From Entoloma clypeatum (Eukaryota > Basidiomycota > Agaricomycetes > Agaricales > Entolomataceae), in contig OY751491.1 of assembly GCA_963565915.1 (NCBI GenBank), positions 3,906,001-3,970,000 on the forward strand: DNA of 64,000 nucleotides, read 5' to 3'. The translations under genes were made by a program, and so were the position numbers. Numbering within the stretch: position 1 is the stretch's first letter; each line of letters begins with the position of its first letter. Below the pieces are notes generated by a model. That model worked only from the letters and a program-made list of their open reading frames with translations. It ran no database searches and was not told the DNA's origin. This document shows positions 1-11,420 of the stretch, in pieces.

Positions 1-1110
1 TCTTTGGTGGTAGTGGGAATGGTAGGCTCGGATGTGCCTGTGATTTCACGATGAAGCTCGGAATTTGTCTTCACCAGGTTTCGTAAGGCCGCAAGCGCTT
101 CAGGAGAGGTAAGGCTTGCTTGTGAACAATTGAAGTCCCCAATTTTACATAACTCAAATGCCTGGTATATTGATAAGTAGGGTTGAATGATATGTGGTTA
201 GGGCATAGTAAGTTACCTTCAAAATGTGTTCTGGCTTGTCGATTTCACCGATTGCCTCAACAATCCAGCTCACAGACCTGTCATGTAACGTGCCGAGACG
301 CATGTCAATTTGGATGTCATGACCAGTCACTGCCTCCAGCTGCTCTGAAACCTCCCTCACAATATCGCGGTGAGCGGACCGCTTGATACTTAACTTCATA
401 ACTCGCTGGATGCCGACGTCGAGAGGTTGCCACAAGCCCATACAACCACCAGGAACGAAGCCAATTATAATGCTTGAATCAAAAGCTGTCATCCATGCCA
501 AAAAGTCATTTGACCTATGGACAGACCAGCAATCGATCTTCCAGAGTGAGGATTGATCTTCGGGAAGGCCCAGCTCCTTTTTGGTTTTGTCAAAGTATGG
601 TTTGATGATGTTCTTGACGAGTTGCTGCATGGTTTCCAGATTTGACCAGTACATGGCAGTTTTCGATGGTAAGCACTGATAACCAAGTTTCTTTGCTTCA
701 TCGTACTTGGCCACCTTTGCAGAAATTGATGGGACCAGAGTAAACCCGCGCTTCTCTTCCTGTCCCACAGTTGATATTTGCTTTTCACCCCTCTCATTCC
801 AAGTCTTTTCAGAGCCTTGTTGATACACAATCTGGGTCTGATCTGTATTAACATGGAGGGCTGCCGGAATCACATGGTCACAAATGATTGCGGCTTCACG
901 CAGAAAGGCGGTGTGCAGAATCTCCTCGTGATTGGTGGGGGTTTTTTGAGCTGCTTTCGTTGCACGTCGCTCACTCCATCCCATGCTTTGTAGAAATTTG
1001 CGCACATATGAATCAGAGCATTTGAAGCATGTTCCGTCGTCTCTCGTTTTCTCGAAAAGAATCGGTGCTTTGTCTTGGATGATGGCCACCATCCCTGCAA
1101 CAATCTCCAT
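1..1110 (-). pseudogene. Inverted partial copy of the DDE transposase
   Basis: Positions 1-1092 are the exact reverse complement of 3379-4470 (position x matches 4471 minus x), including the short intron near the 3' end of the transposase. Identity breaks at 1093, where the expected G is C. Read on the minus strand, the copy carries the transposase from the ATGGTGGCC point onward and keeps all three catalytic Asp contexts. It lacks the upstream exons and probably continues beyond the left window edge. A chance ATG at 1108-1110, in the unrelated flank, puts an apparent start in frame. I read it as a non-functional fragment made by an inverted duplication, or as an assembly fold-back. Confidence 0.75.
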
Positions 1111-4100
1111 TCATGAGCTCGTCCAGTTCACACTCCCAACACAACAACCCATCAGGGGCAACCCACCTGGCCCTCACAAGATTGAGAGTTTTTTCAGTGA
1201 AAAAGAACCAACATCTATTCCACTGAGCGTCCTCCTCATGCGCTTGAAATACCTTCCACTTCCTAACACTCCATCAATTCAGTCCCTCATCAACCTCGGC
1301 CATCAGGCTTGGTCAAATGGCTTTAAATCAATTCATTACGGACACATTAGCCACACAACCGAGACCTTGTTTCCCTTATGGGTGCTTACTTTCTGGGATC
1401 AAGTTGCCAACATATGGGAAATTGCTTCATGTTGGGCACAATGCATTGATTGGGTTTCAAGGCAGAGTTGCCAAACCAGGGTTCTCGACAGGGCCTCTCT
1501 TGCAGATGAAACAACCCTGCTGCTTCACGCTCTACCCTGGGGTATCAAGAAACCTTCGGGGTTGTCAGATGACCTGGAGATTCATACCTTATGGCGATTC
1601 CTTGGAGAGCATTGGCTCTCATGCTCCAATCAGAATGATCTGCTGGAGCTGCTCCGTAAAAAGGTCCAGAGCGATCCTGGGCTCTCTCGGAGATTTTGGA
1701 TCAATGGTGTTGATCTCACTGCAAAAGTTGTGTCAGCTTTCGAAAAGGGTGACAATAAATACAGGACCCTCGCAGAGTTCGCGTGGTTACGGCGATTGGG
1801 AGAAAAGCTAATGGCACAGCAATTAACCCTTCTCACAACTCTGAACTTGGAGAAACTCACTGGCGCACTCCATTGGGTCAATATCACAGCCAATCCTTAC
1901 AATGGAACCTGTTGTTACGGTGACTCCATGCATGCTAACGTCCCAGACAATCTCATCAAAGCCTATACATGGTGGATGAAGCAGCATTCCGGAGCTTCTA
2001 TTTCTCAGGATAACTTTCCTATCGCCCCTCAAACAGACCAGGTTTCCTCGCCGACAACGCCCACCATCATTTTATTGATTCAACCTGTTCGGAGCTTCTT
2101 CAGGGAAATAAGCTGATTGGAGAACAATTATGCAATTCTAATCTAATTGCAAATCACATCGTTCAGAGGGTATGAAGATTGTCGTTTTGTTAATGCTGAC
2201 TCACGTGAAATATTTTTATAGCTATCCATCGATAACCACACTGGCACTATATGGAGCACAAACGATGATGGCAGCAAAAATCAAATGGATCTCGGTCTTG
2301 ATCGGGACTGCCCATCATCGCCCACCATCAATGTTGATACTGAATTAGAAATGCCACTGCTTACATCCGAGCCAGAATGGGATTTTGATGAGGAGTTTGA
2401 TAGAGACGCTGACAGTGATGATGAAGACACAAACCGCGTAGACAAGGATGAAGACAATGGTGATGAACCTGAGGTGGAGAATGATCAGAAGCCCAGTCAG
2501 GCAAGAGGAGCGCTGAGGTCGAAGATCACGGACTTTTTTCGGGTGGAAACAAAAGACGAGACTGCAGCTCGGAATCAGCAGGATTTGGAGAAGCTTGGTG
2601 AGAGAATGGACAACGAGGCTGGCCTGCAAAATATTGCAGATCAGCAGAAGCATGAGAAGGCTCGTGAGTCAAATCAGGAGCGCCAACAACTGTACCGTGA
2701 CCGTGAACGTGAGCGTAAGTTGAACGAAGGTTGGGTTCCTGGACTTGGCCGTAAACGGGTAAGTTGACAGGTCATTTGTGAATATTTGAAATACTTACAA
2801 GAGGATAACTAGAAATGAACACTAACCCTTGGGGATGACAACACTGGCAAGAGTTTTATGCCCAAAGCTGCTGAGGCCTCTCGTCCACGGCAAAAATTCA
2901 AAGAAGATCAGAGAAAGAAGAGAAAGCCATCAGGTCGGAAGCTCCAACACAAGCCAGAGTTGGCACAGCAAGTGGATTGGCACAGCCCACACCTATGGGT
3001 GCAGATCGAGGCTGCAGCACGTCGCGCGGGGAAGCCATGGCACCCACGGGATATCGTTTGTGTAGCGCAGCAGACGAATCCCGTATTTGATTGGTTGAGA
3101 GAGCAGGTGGTAGGAACATGGATTGATAAGGAGGCAAAGGCGCGAGGGGTGTCACAATGGTCTGCTTCAACACTTGAGAAAGTTGCGCGGGGGAATGCGC
3201 CTGGCAGGCAGACCACTCGAACAGGGGTACTGGTACGATTTTTGTCATATCTTGTTGAATTCCAATGATGTATTAGCAACAGAATGCTTTCCCTGAGGTC
3301 AAAAAGATGATCAGAGAGCAACTTACCTCACTTCGCAAGGCAGGAGTGCCTCTGACCCTTATCTCAATCCGAGCCATCATGGTGGCCATCATCCAAGACA
3401 AAGCACCGATTCTTTTCGAGAAAACGAGAGACGACGGAACATGCTTCAAATGCTCTGATTCATATGTGCGCAAATTTCTACAAAGCATGGGATGGAGTGA
3501 GCGACGTGCAACGAAAGCAGCTCAAAAAACCCCCACCAATCACGAGGAGATTCTGCACACCGCCTTTCTGCGTGAAGCCGCAATCATTTGTGACCATGTG
3601 ATTCCGGCAGCCCTCCATGTTAATACAGATCAGACCCAGATTGTGTATCAACAAGGCTCTGAAAAGACTTGGAATGAGAGGGGTGAAAAGCAAATATCAA
3701 CTGTGGGACAGGAAGAGAAGCGCGGGTTTACTCTGGTCCCATCAATTTCTGCAAAGGTGGCCAAGTACGATGAAGCAAAGAAACTTGGTTATCAGTGCTT
3801 ACCATCGAAAACTGCCATGTACTGGTCAAATCTGGAAACCATGCAGCAACTCGTCAAGAACATCATCAAACCATACTTTGACAAAACCAAAAAGGAGCTG
3901 GGCCTTCCCGAAGATCAATCCTCACTCTGGAAGATCGATTGCTGGTCTGTCCATAGGTCAAATGACTTTTTGGCATGGATGACAGCTTTTGATTCAAGCA
4001 TTATAATTGGCTTCGTTCCTGGTGGTTGTATGGGCTTGTGGCAACCTCTCGACGTCGGCATCCAGCGAGTTATGAAGTTAAGTATCAAGCGGTCCGCTCA

Positions 4101-4735
4101 CCGCGATATTGTGAGGGAGGTTTCAGAGCAGCTGGAGGCAGTGACTGGTCATGACATCCAAATTGACATGCGTCTCGGCACGTTACATGACAGGTCTGTG
4201 AGCTGGATTGTTGAGGCAATCGGTGAAATCGACAAGCCAGAACACATTTTGAAGGTAACTTACTATGCCCTAACCACATATCATTCAACCCTACTTATCA
4301 ATATACCAGGCATTTGAGTTATGTAAAATTGGGGACTTCAATTGTTCACAAGCAAGCCTTACCTCTCCTGAAGCGCTTGCGGCCTTACGAAACCTGGTGA
4401 AGACAAATTCCGAGCTTCATCGTGAAATCACAGGCACATCCGAGCCTACCATTCCCACTACCACCAAAGATGAGAGCACCTTTTCCGAACCGCCCGATGA
4501 TCCGAGCGATATACCGATTGCCATCGTTCGTGAACACATCCTGTCCTGCGGAGCTTCAGTTCCTGAGGGCTTTGCAGCTGATGACACCGGTGCCCTGCTA
4601 AGGACAGGAAGTGGAGAGGACATGGAGGCAATGGCAGATATTGAAATTGAAAAACCTGAGGTTCTCAGTCGAGGTCAGAGGAAACTGAAAAAACCGATGC
4701 ATTTTGGGGGGGACAAAGCATGGGAGGGTGCCTAA
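1093..4735 (+). pseudogene. Ulp1-like protease plus pogo-like DDE transposase gene, damaged
   Basis: Exon-like blocks lie at 1093-2169, 2222-2758, about 2813-3232, 3283-4254 and 4310-4735. The first block encodes a C48 (Ulp1)-like region with HW (in ALHW) and YGD motifs and a QTD motif near 2030. The following GFLADN reading sits in another frame, and the codons that should carry the catalytic Cys are missing. Next comes an acidic linker (2222-2758). The transposase exon 3283-4254 has Asp in VNTDQT, IDCWSV and QPLDVG (spacing 102 and 37 residues), typical of a pogo/DDE_1 catalytic core. Introns 3233-3282 and 4255-4309 close in phase 0. The simplest splice of intron 2759-2812 leaves a TGA at 2816. 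The 5' end is cut off by the inverted copy. Frameshift, stop and truncation argue against a working two-domain protein, although the transposase half alone reads well. Confidence 0.75.
3379..4470 (+). repeat. Right arm of a 1,092-bp perfect inverted repeat
   Basis: This is the partner of 1-1092. The two arms flank a 2,286-bp spacer (1093-3378) that carries the Ulp1-like part and the N-terminal transposase exons. No mismatch was seen between arms, so the duplication is either very recent or an assembly artefact. The left arm may extend beyond the window. Confidence 0.85.
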
Positions 4736-6491
4736 GTGTTCGTAGCAGCCACAATAGTCATTTTTGAAGGGGAAAATCACTGATTTTGATTTTGTTGGAA
4801 AACAAATTCATTGTGCAATGTTACGCGTTACGGTGCCCAATAGATTCAATTCACAGCCTGCTGTTACGCGTTACGTGAATCTACGGTCGTAATACTACAG
4901 TACTGGCACACGAGACGAGTCTTAACGGGAGAGAACAGGTTAAGGCTCTCTGATTCGAAAAAACTACTGAAACAAACACAAGTACAGACTTAAATACTCG
5001 GAAAGTGAGACAAGGAAAAGATAAGAATAGAAACAATAGAGTTGCGGCTTGATAGCACATGGGATGAATCGTCACACTAGGCGGAGGCTCAAAAATATGC
5101 AGGTGACGCTTCTAGAGCCTATGTCCGTGAAAATGCTTTGCTTCTTCTGTCGAAACCAAAACTGAAGAGGCCTTGGACCTACGACAAAGGTGCGAACTTC
5201 CGTATTGGTTCCGAGTCACTGAGCATAATTTCAAATGTAGTCTCACGGCAGTCCCAACTTCTCACAAAAAGGAAATCGATCTGTTGCGTGGGTGGAATGA
5301 GGAGCACATTACGTATTGTTGAAAAAGAATACAGCGCCTTGACCCGCATCACACTCCCCTCCTGTTATTTCCTTTCTAATCTACGTCACTCTCGTAATGC
5401 TGTCCCGTCGTCGCATTCCGAGCAGCCGTTTTCTTTGTCGTCGCTGTGCACGTTCGCGGTGTTAACAACAAGGATAGCCTTGACCCCAAAGGCGCGACTA
5501 GATATAGAGACAGGCTCGTTCCAACAACCGGTTCATTCTCCACTCAGAGTGGTTCGAAAGTACTTACATCTTATATCCTGATCTGTTCCAACATTCCCGC
5601 GACGCTAATCGAACCCCTCAGACCTCTTTATGCGACTCGCGGAAAGGACAGCATCATCGGGACAACGCCGAGCGACAGCTTCTCCAGAACCCTCCGCACA
5701 AAAAAACTCGAAGTCTCGTACTTAGGATACGCCGGTTTCCCCAGCAAACCCATCATACCTCGACTCTGCCCCCCCCCCATCACCGCGTCTTTTGTTGAAG
5801 AATAGACCGCGTCGAGCATCTGTGCAGGAAATGCCACCTATGTGAATTTCAAGGCGGTATATTGCGCAAGCCCGCGTATGTTCTGTATTCCAATTTTAGG
5901 CGAGATGCAATGGCTGCGCTGGCAAATGCGTACTATGAGGCACAGGTGTTTCAAGGGACTTGCCCGTTAGGTAAGTGCAGTGAATTTTCGAACGTTGTCT
6001 GTCGTGACGTTTCGCCAGGTCCCTTTCAGCGGCTTTTGGGACGACCGCTCCGCGCCGAATTCACCTTATTCGGATAATCTTCCTTCCGTCGCCTTCTGTC
6101 ACGCGTGAGCGTTACTTTTGGTCTTGTTGTACGCACCATTTGTTTTCACCAAGCGCAAGGCGACCGAACAATATATGTCGGATGCATTCGTTCTCCGTCC
6201 GCCTCGTGAGACAGAGGCAAGATGGTTCCTCGGCCCGGGGACTGATCACTATACAGTAACCTTATCGCAGGACCATTTTGGGACTATTGAGATCTCACAA
6301 GCACCGGAAGACCGCGACAGGTCCTTTTCGGAACAACGAACAACTTGAATACTACTGCAATTGATCATCTGATCACTCACTTTGATTTTCAGATTCGTTT
6401 CTGATCAATGACCGAACACGTTGCGAAAGCGTGTTCATGGTGAAATCTAGACCGCTGGGCCACACTCCTCCCAACGTTGCGTTCGACCACC
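4736..6491. other. Region between transposase and oxygenase-like gene
   Basis: After the TTACGCG repeats, which probably mark the element's end, nothing recognisable is coded. Short open frames at 5138-5805 and 5862-6348 show no family I know and no consistent splice joins. A C-run at about 5770 is a local homopolymer. The promoter of the gene starting at 6492 should lie in the last few hundred bases. Confidence 0.5.
4819..4875 (+). repeat. Paired 14-bp direct repeats behind the transposase
   Basis: TGTTACGCGTTACG occurs at 4819-4832 and again at 4862-4875, about 85-140 bp after the transposase stop codon. Position and spacing fit subterminal transposase-binding repeats near the element's right end. 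No matching copy was seen on the left, where the element is truncated. The terminal role is inference. Confidence 0.5.
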
Positions 6492-8127
6492 ATGAGCTCT
6501 CCCCGCGGGATGTCCTCGAGCCGAGTAGGCTCACCAATCTCTGGAATGTCTGACAGCCTCTATGGCACCCCCAGCATGACCGATTTCCAGATCGAGCCTG
6601 TCCAGAAATCGCCCGCCAAGCGTCGTTCCATGCCTACCTCTGAACGAGGCTATGATGACACACTTGCCCTCCGTGACTACGCTTCTCGCTTCGTCGCCGC
6701 TAAGAACCGTCCTTTCTCGGTATCTGGGCGCATCCCGCTGGACTCTTCCCAGTTGGTGCTCTTCTTCCGTTCGAAAGTATGCTCCCTTTCTCGTGACACT
6801 CTATCTCATCCACCAACTCGTTTCTCCAGAGCGGCATCACCCACTCCCTCGACTTTCCCATCGACGTCGAATACAACACGCCTCCAGCACTGGACGTACT
6901 TATCGCCGCCTGCCGCCCGCACCAATTCGATGATGGGTATGGTGACCGCGCAGAATCCCTCTTCTACCCGCCTACTCTCCCCCTGAGCACCACGCTCGAC
7001 ATCGCCAACCATCCCATCCTCGACGCCGTCCGTTCCACCCTCTTCCCGCACCTTCCGCCCGACCATCACCTCACGGCCATGCGGGACAAGCTCGAAGTCG
7101 TCCTCGCTGGTGGACGAATGAGCCCGCAACCTCGGGCGATGCGGAACGATGGGCGATCGGCCACGATTATCGTCACCCTCCCCGTACGGTTCCGCGGAGG
7201 TGCCCTTGTCGTGCATGATCCCCGTGAACCTGGGCACGAGGAGAAGTATACGGGACGAAACGGCAAGAACGGGGACCTAGAATGGACAGTGTTCCTTCCG
7301 GATTGCGAATACGAGGTCGAGATGGTGCAGCGCGGGTGTCGCATGTCCATCTCATATGCTGTTTTCTTCAGGAGTGCCGCTGGCGGCGTTGACATCCCAG
7401 ATCAATTTGTACACCCGAGCGATAAACTTCTCGATCTCCTCGCGCCTATCCTAAACATGTCGAGAGGGAAGAAGCTCGGGTTCTATCTGAACCACGATTA
7501 CCCGGCTAATCCTGCCGAGGAGTATGCGGACTCGCTTCTTCCATTGGTACGTCATCGTCTTCACCCCCCCGTCCTCCTCAAGTTGATAGAGAGGATGCCC
7601 AGCTCAAAGCCGGCGACTCCCTTCTGTATCACTGCATCCTCCTCTACAAACTTACACCCGAGCTGCACTGGACCGCAGGCGGGTATATCTGGCCCGTTGA
7701 CCGCCTCGTCGACGTTGTCTCCGATGACGACGGCATCGGGCCTGCACACCTCCTAACACACCCGTCAGCGAAAGACTCCCCTCCCGACAGGGGCCAAAGC
7801 AGGAGGCCAAAACAGGTCCCGCCTCCTCGAAACCAAAGAGGGTCTGACGTCAGTCCAAGAGGAGCGGAGGTCCCACCGATGCGTGGGCCGTTCGCCATTC
7901 CTTATGTGAATTCTGACTCTGGCAGCTCGGACAAGATTGACTACCTTCGAACGAGGGTGGAGGACAGTGGGGCGATCTCTTTGGTGGAGGCGAATGTGTC
8001 GATTTTGATGGATTGGAACGACCCGAATGGAAATCAGGTGGTGGGGAAGGAAAGGGTGTATTTCGTGTCGGGAGGCGAGATGGAGAAGTTGGTTGTTAAC
8101 GTCTTATTAGTTGCCTATGTACCCTAA
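6492..8127 (+). CDS. Conserved fungal protein, 2OG-Fe(II) oxygenase-like
   Basis: Three exons (6492-6776, 6830-7546, 7594-8127) join in phase 0 and give 511 aa. The start is the ATG at 6492; the frame is open slightly upstream but without another ATG. The Ser-rich N-terminus is followed by a globular region. Residues about 206-221 (ATIIVTLP, then FRGGAL) and about 254-270 resemble the beta strands of fungal 2-oxoglutarate/Fe(II) oxygenases. In those the second strand block carries a His iron ligand in an HEV motif. Here Tyr256 (CEYEVE) takes that place, so catalysis is doubtful. A WTAGGYIWPVD motif lies near residue 365. The C-terminus ends in LLVAYVP. The oxygenase link is my inference from motif pattern; the protein may be a conserved non-enzymatic relative. 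Confidence 0.72.
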
Positions 8128-8452
8128 TTGTATTTTCCATGTTTTGGGCGACGGATTAATGGGCTCGTTCCGCTTCCTTGTATATAGTGGAATGTAACGT
8201 TTTGGATGCCAGTGTGGCTGACTTACGCGAGGAAGCCTATCATGATGATTCGAAAGCAGTGAGTTGAGTGTACATGGTGTTGCTGGTGGTCTACATTGAT
8301 TGATAAGAATATGTCCGATGTATCAAGGAGCGGCAGTTGTGTGCTAGCGATGTCGTCATCATAAATAAAAGATAAATATATCAGGAATTCAACTCGACCT
8401 GTCGAGGAAGACGTCCTCTATAGATGAGATAATGTTTGTGTAAGTACCGGCC
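8128..8452. other. Convergent 3' intergenic region
   Basis: This is 325 bp between two convergent genes. An AATAAA-like signal (AAATAAAAGATAAATA) lies near 8363-8378, and nothing else is recognisable. Confidence 0.5.
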
Positions 8453-10281
8453 TCATGTCAAGTGCAAGAGCGTCCGGCGCTGGGGTGTTAGAATGCAAAG
8501 CGTGATGAAGGCTCCGACCAAAAAGCCGGTTGCGAGGCAGGATGCTGTCTCTACCATGGAAGGCGATGGTCTATAACCCTTGCTTCTTTCCTTTGGTATT
8601 GCCTCCGCGAGCTGCGGTTCTTTGGCAGTGGGCGGCGGAACGTCAGTCTGGGGTTGTGACTCTTCCTGAGGAGACAAGTTGGAGGGAAGAGGCTCGATCA
8701 TCAAGACCGGTGGTAGGATCAGTAGTGGTAAACTGATTGATTGCGAGGCCGGCTCGATCACAGATGACGAAGGCCCGAGAGGTAGTGGTTCTTCAAGAGG
8801 CAAAGCCACGATAGATGATGTCGGAGAGGATGATTCATCTGTGGTGGGCGACGGCGGAACGATATGTTCAAGTGGTGCTCCAAGTGTGGCGGGTACCATG
8901 ATAGGCGACGGACAAGGAGATATAGAAGGGACTGGAGAACTTGAGCGAGGGATTGGTCGAGCACGGGTGAACGGGCGGGTTGGAGATTCAGGGGGCGTAA
9001 TCGGGGTGTGCGCTTCCCGAGAACGGGAGCGAGATATAGCCGATGGGGGCACCAGAACAAATGGAGACGGTGAGACGGTGATAGGTTCTATCGTGATAGG
9101 GGTGGCAATGGGAGAAAGGGGTGACGAGCTCATCCCTTGTCCAGTAGCGGTCGCTTCCTCAAGTAAGGTCTCAATGGAGTTGGAGTCCTCGCTCGCATCA
9201 CATTCAGCGATGATACGCGTTAATTCGACCTCGATAGATTTCTGTCCTCGGTGGGATTCTAGGATTTCTTCGGCGATAGAGAACACGATCGCTCGTATAA
9301 GATCACAGATCTCCGTGTGCTCCTGGGTCCACCACTTTCCGGGCCACTGAGCAATGGAGTAGGAGAGAGCGCACAGAGCCACGACCGCCCGATCAAGGTC
9401 TTCGACGACAGATCGATGAAACCATGGCCGCAAAAACGACATGGCTAATCTGACTGATCCAGTGGTGCTGTCCTGCAGCCTTGCTTCCGGCGAAAGCTGT
9501 AAAAAACGGTTGGACATCTCTTGGCAGAAGCTGCGGTAGCTTCGTTTTTTTTCGGTATAATCCCATCCGATGCTAGCGAGGATGTTCGGTTTGGCGACAT
9601 CGGCGATCGGTGACCGCAGGAAGTAAGACGGTAATTTCTCGAGCAGCGGGAGGAGTGGGATAGAAGCTAGTACAGCGTGTGCGGGGATGTGTCCGTGGAC
9701 CAAAACAGACTGGGATTCCTGAGAGAATCGATACCACTTCCAATGTTCGCCCCTCCGCCTACCGAGTGCGTGAGTTCGTCATATCAGAATTTGGGAAGAA
9801 TGACTTACTCAGACGGGACGCTCTCCCGTAACAGCTGCACGGCTGTGACTGCCCGATTAGATACCGCGCGTGCATCAATGATTGCGATCTCCACGTCTTT
9901 CTTGACACCTAGGTGGTAGCGTCTGAGGGCTTCCCATATGGACCAAATGAAGCTGAACGATGTCGAGATGAACGGTGAGGAAACCCTGGTCGTCCAGTCC
10001 ATATGCCTCACGACGTCGTCATAAGTGCCGATGGGCATCTTAGGAGGATCGATATCAAAGGCTTTTGTCCACAAGGAATCTTCGAGAGGGGAGTTATACC
10101 TTGCGTCAAACTTGGGCGCGATGAAGTAAGGACCGTTCAGGCGAGAAGCAGGTGCTTTCGGTGTATATACGCGAAATAGGAAGTGATTGGAGGCGATCAG
10201 AGTGCCGAAATCGACATCAGCGCCAAAACCGTACTGGGGCAAGCCCGAGGTGTCTAGGTTGGGGTTGGGAGGAGAGGCCAT
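8453..10281 (-). CDS. DUF7587-domain protein with C-terminal membrane anchor
   Basis: Two exons on the minus strand (10281-9809 and 9758-8453), with a 50-nt intron in phase 2, give 592 aa. The N-terminal ~170 residues match the fungal DUF7587 pattern: LFRVYTPKAP, HMDWTTR, SPFISTSFSFIW and ALRRYHLGVKKDVEIAIID, then an EHWKWY block just after the splice. The middle (about 210-550) is low-complexity Pro/Ser-rich. The last ~32 residues hold one hydrophobic stretch (ATGFLVGAFITLCILT) and a short basic tail, which suggests a tail-anchored or single-pass membrane protein. DUF7587 resembles small ADP-ribosyltransferase-like folds in layout, but no function is established and none is claimed. Confidence 0.82.
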
Positions 10282-11220
10282 GATGAAGGTGAGAGCAAGA
10301 TCGATCTTGAGCGTTCATCTATTTATCAATGTCGAAAGGCACCTCGTGGAGTGCACGCAAAAATGAAACGGGGTCATGTCTTCTGATCATTCAGTAATTA
10401 AAGCCATGATGTCAACCGAATTATACCACACGTGAACGAAACGAGGCGTCCTCGTGTTGGCTTCCGACTTGCTCTCTGTCGTGAATCGCTCGGGGTGCTT
10501 TTCAACAAATCAGAAGGAAAAGGCTCTGCAGAAATCAATTTCCATTTCATCCGTCCGGGCTCGTTGGAGAATGTTCAATTGAGTATGATTTCAAATTGGA
10601 TAGTAACACTGGACTGGCGGCACAGAGGATGGGAGATCAATCCAAGATAGAAAATCATGGCTTTAAAGCCTCCCAGAGCCCCCGGTCGGATCGTCGCGAG
10701 AGACTTGGAACTCGTGGACGGTGAGCAAGAGTCCGGGACTTGGGAGTTGGACCTGTATTGCACTGCCACCCGCATCACCACATTATTAATGACATCGGGT
10801 TTTTCGTGCAAAATGTTTCAGCAATTAGAAGGCTAGATAATATTATATAATAAGTATAATTTGCTGATCCAAAATGCCATTCTGCGTACAATATATAAGG
10901 CTAGTTCAGCACTGCTATGGTTGGCGGAGTCAGCCAGATGCGTCGCGATGAAGCTTTTCACAAGAATGGGGGTACACGAGCAGGAGCTAGCTGGTAGTAT
11001 CATCTAACGACCGGAAAATGAAAGTATGATGAATCAGTATAAGTCCTTGACGGAATGGCAGAACTCACCAGCTGGTCTCAAGCATTGTCAGCGCAGGTAA
11101 TGTTGGCAGTCCACGCCGGGAATAGCAGACTGATAATAGTGATTGCCGGATGCCGGGGAGGCAAATTCATGACTGCACTACCCATTCAGCTAATGGAGAT
11201 CATGAGTTGCCAGACTGATG
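10282..11220. other. Intergenic DNA up to the assembly gap
   Basis: This is the upstream region of the DUF7587 gene. No credible coding exon was seen; short open frames near 10432-10811 look random. It ends at the first N of the gap. The true continuation is probably the sequence from 19589 onward. Confidence 0.5.
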
Positions 11221-11420
11221 NNNNNNNNNNNNNNNNNNNNNNNNNNNNNNNNNNNNNNNNNNNNNNNNNNNNNNNNNNNNNNNNNNNNNNNNNNNNNNNN
11301 NNNNNNNNNNNNNNNNNNNNNNNNNNNNNNNNNNNNNNNNNNNNNNNNNNNNNNNNNNNNNNNNNNNNNNNNNNNNNNNNNNNNNNNNNNNNNNNNNNNN
11401 NNNNNNNNNNNNNNNNNNNN
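11221..11420. other. Assembly gap (200 N)
   Basis: Exactly 200 undetermined bases. The sequence on both sides belongs to the same 8,168-bp repeat: the left flank equals 19588 leftwards, and the right flank equals 3053 rightwards. The true gap length is therefore probably negative, meaning the contigs overlap. Confidence 0.98.

Larger units (their letters stand above)
3053..11220 (+). repeat. 8,168-bp duplicated segment, copy 1
   Basis: This stretch recurs at 11421-19588 with a constant offset of 8,368 bases. I saw no substitution or indel, even in introns and intergenic DNA, and all encoded proteins agree. Copy 1 ends exactly at the left edge of the N run. The segment carries the transposase half, the oxygenase-like gene and the DUF7587 gene. 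It is best read as the overlapping end of a contig, not as a biological duplication. Confidence 0.93.

Noticed and set aside
5138..6348. Possible gene upstream of the oxygenase-like gene
   Set aside because: Several short frames, but no consistent splicing and no recognisable domain.
8679..9350. Long plus-strand open frame (223 aa) opposite the DUF7587 gene
   Set aside because: It is the antisense of the Pro/Ser-rich linker; Gly/Asp-rich composition without motif explains the openness. The same applies to 17047-17718.
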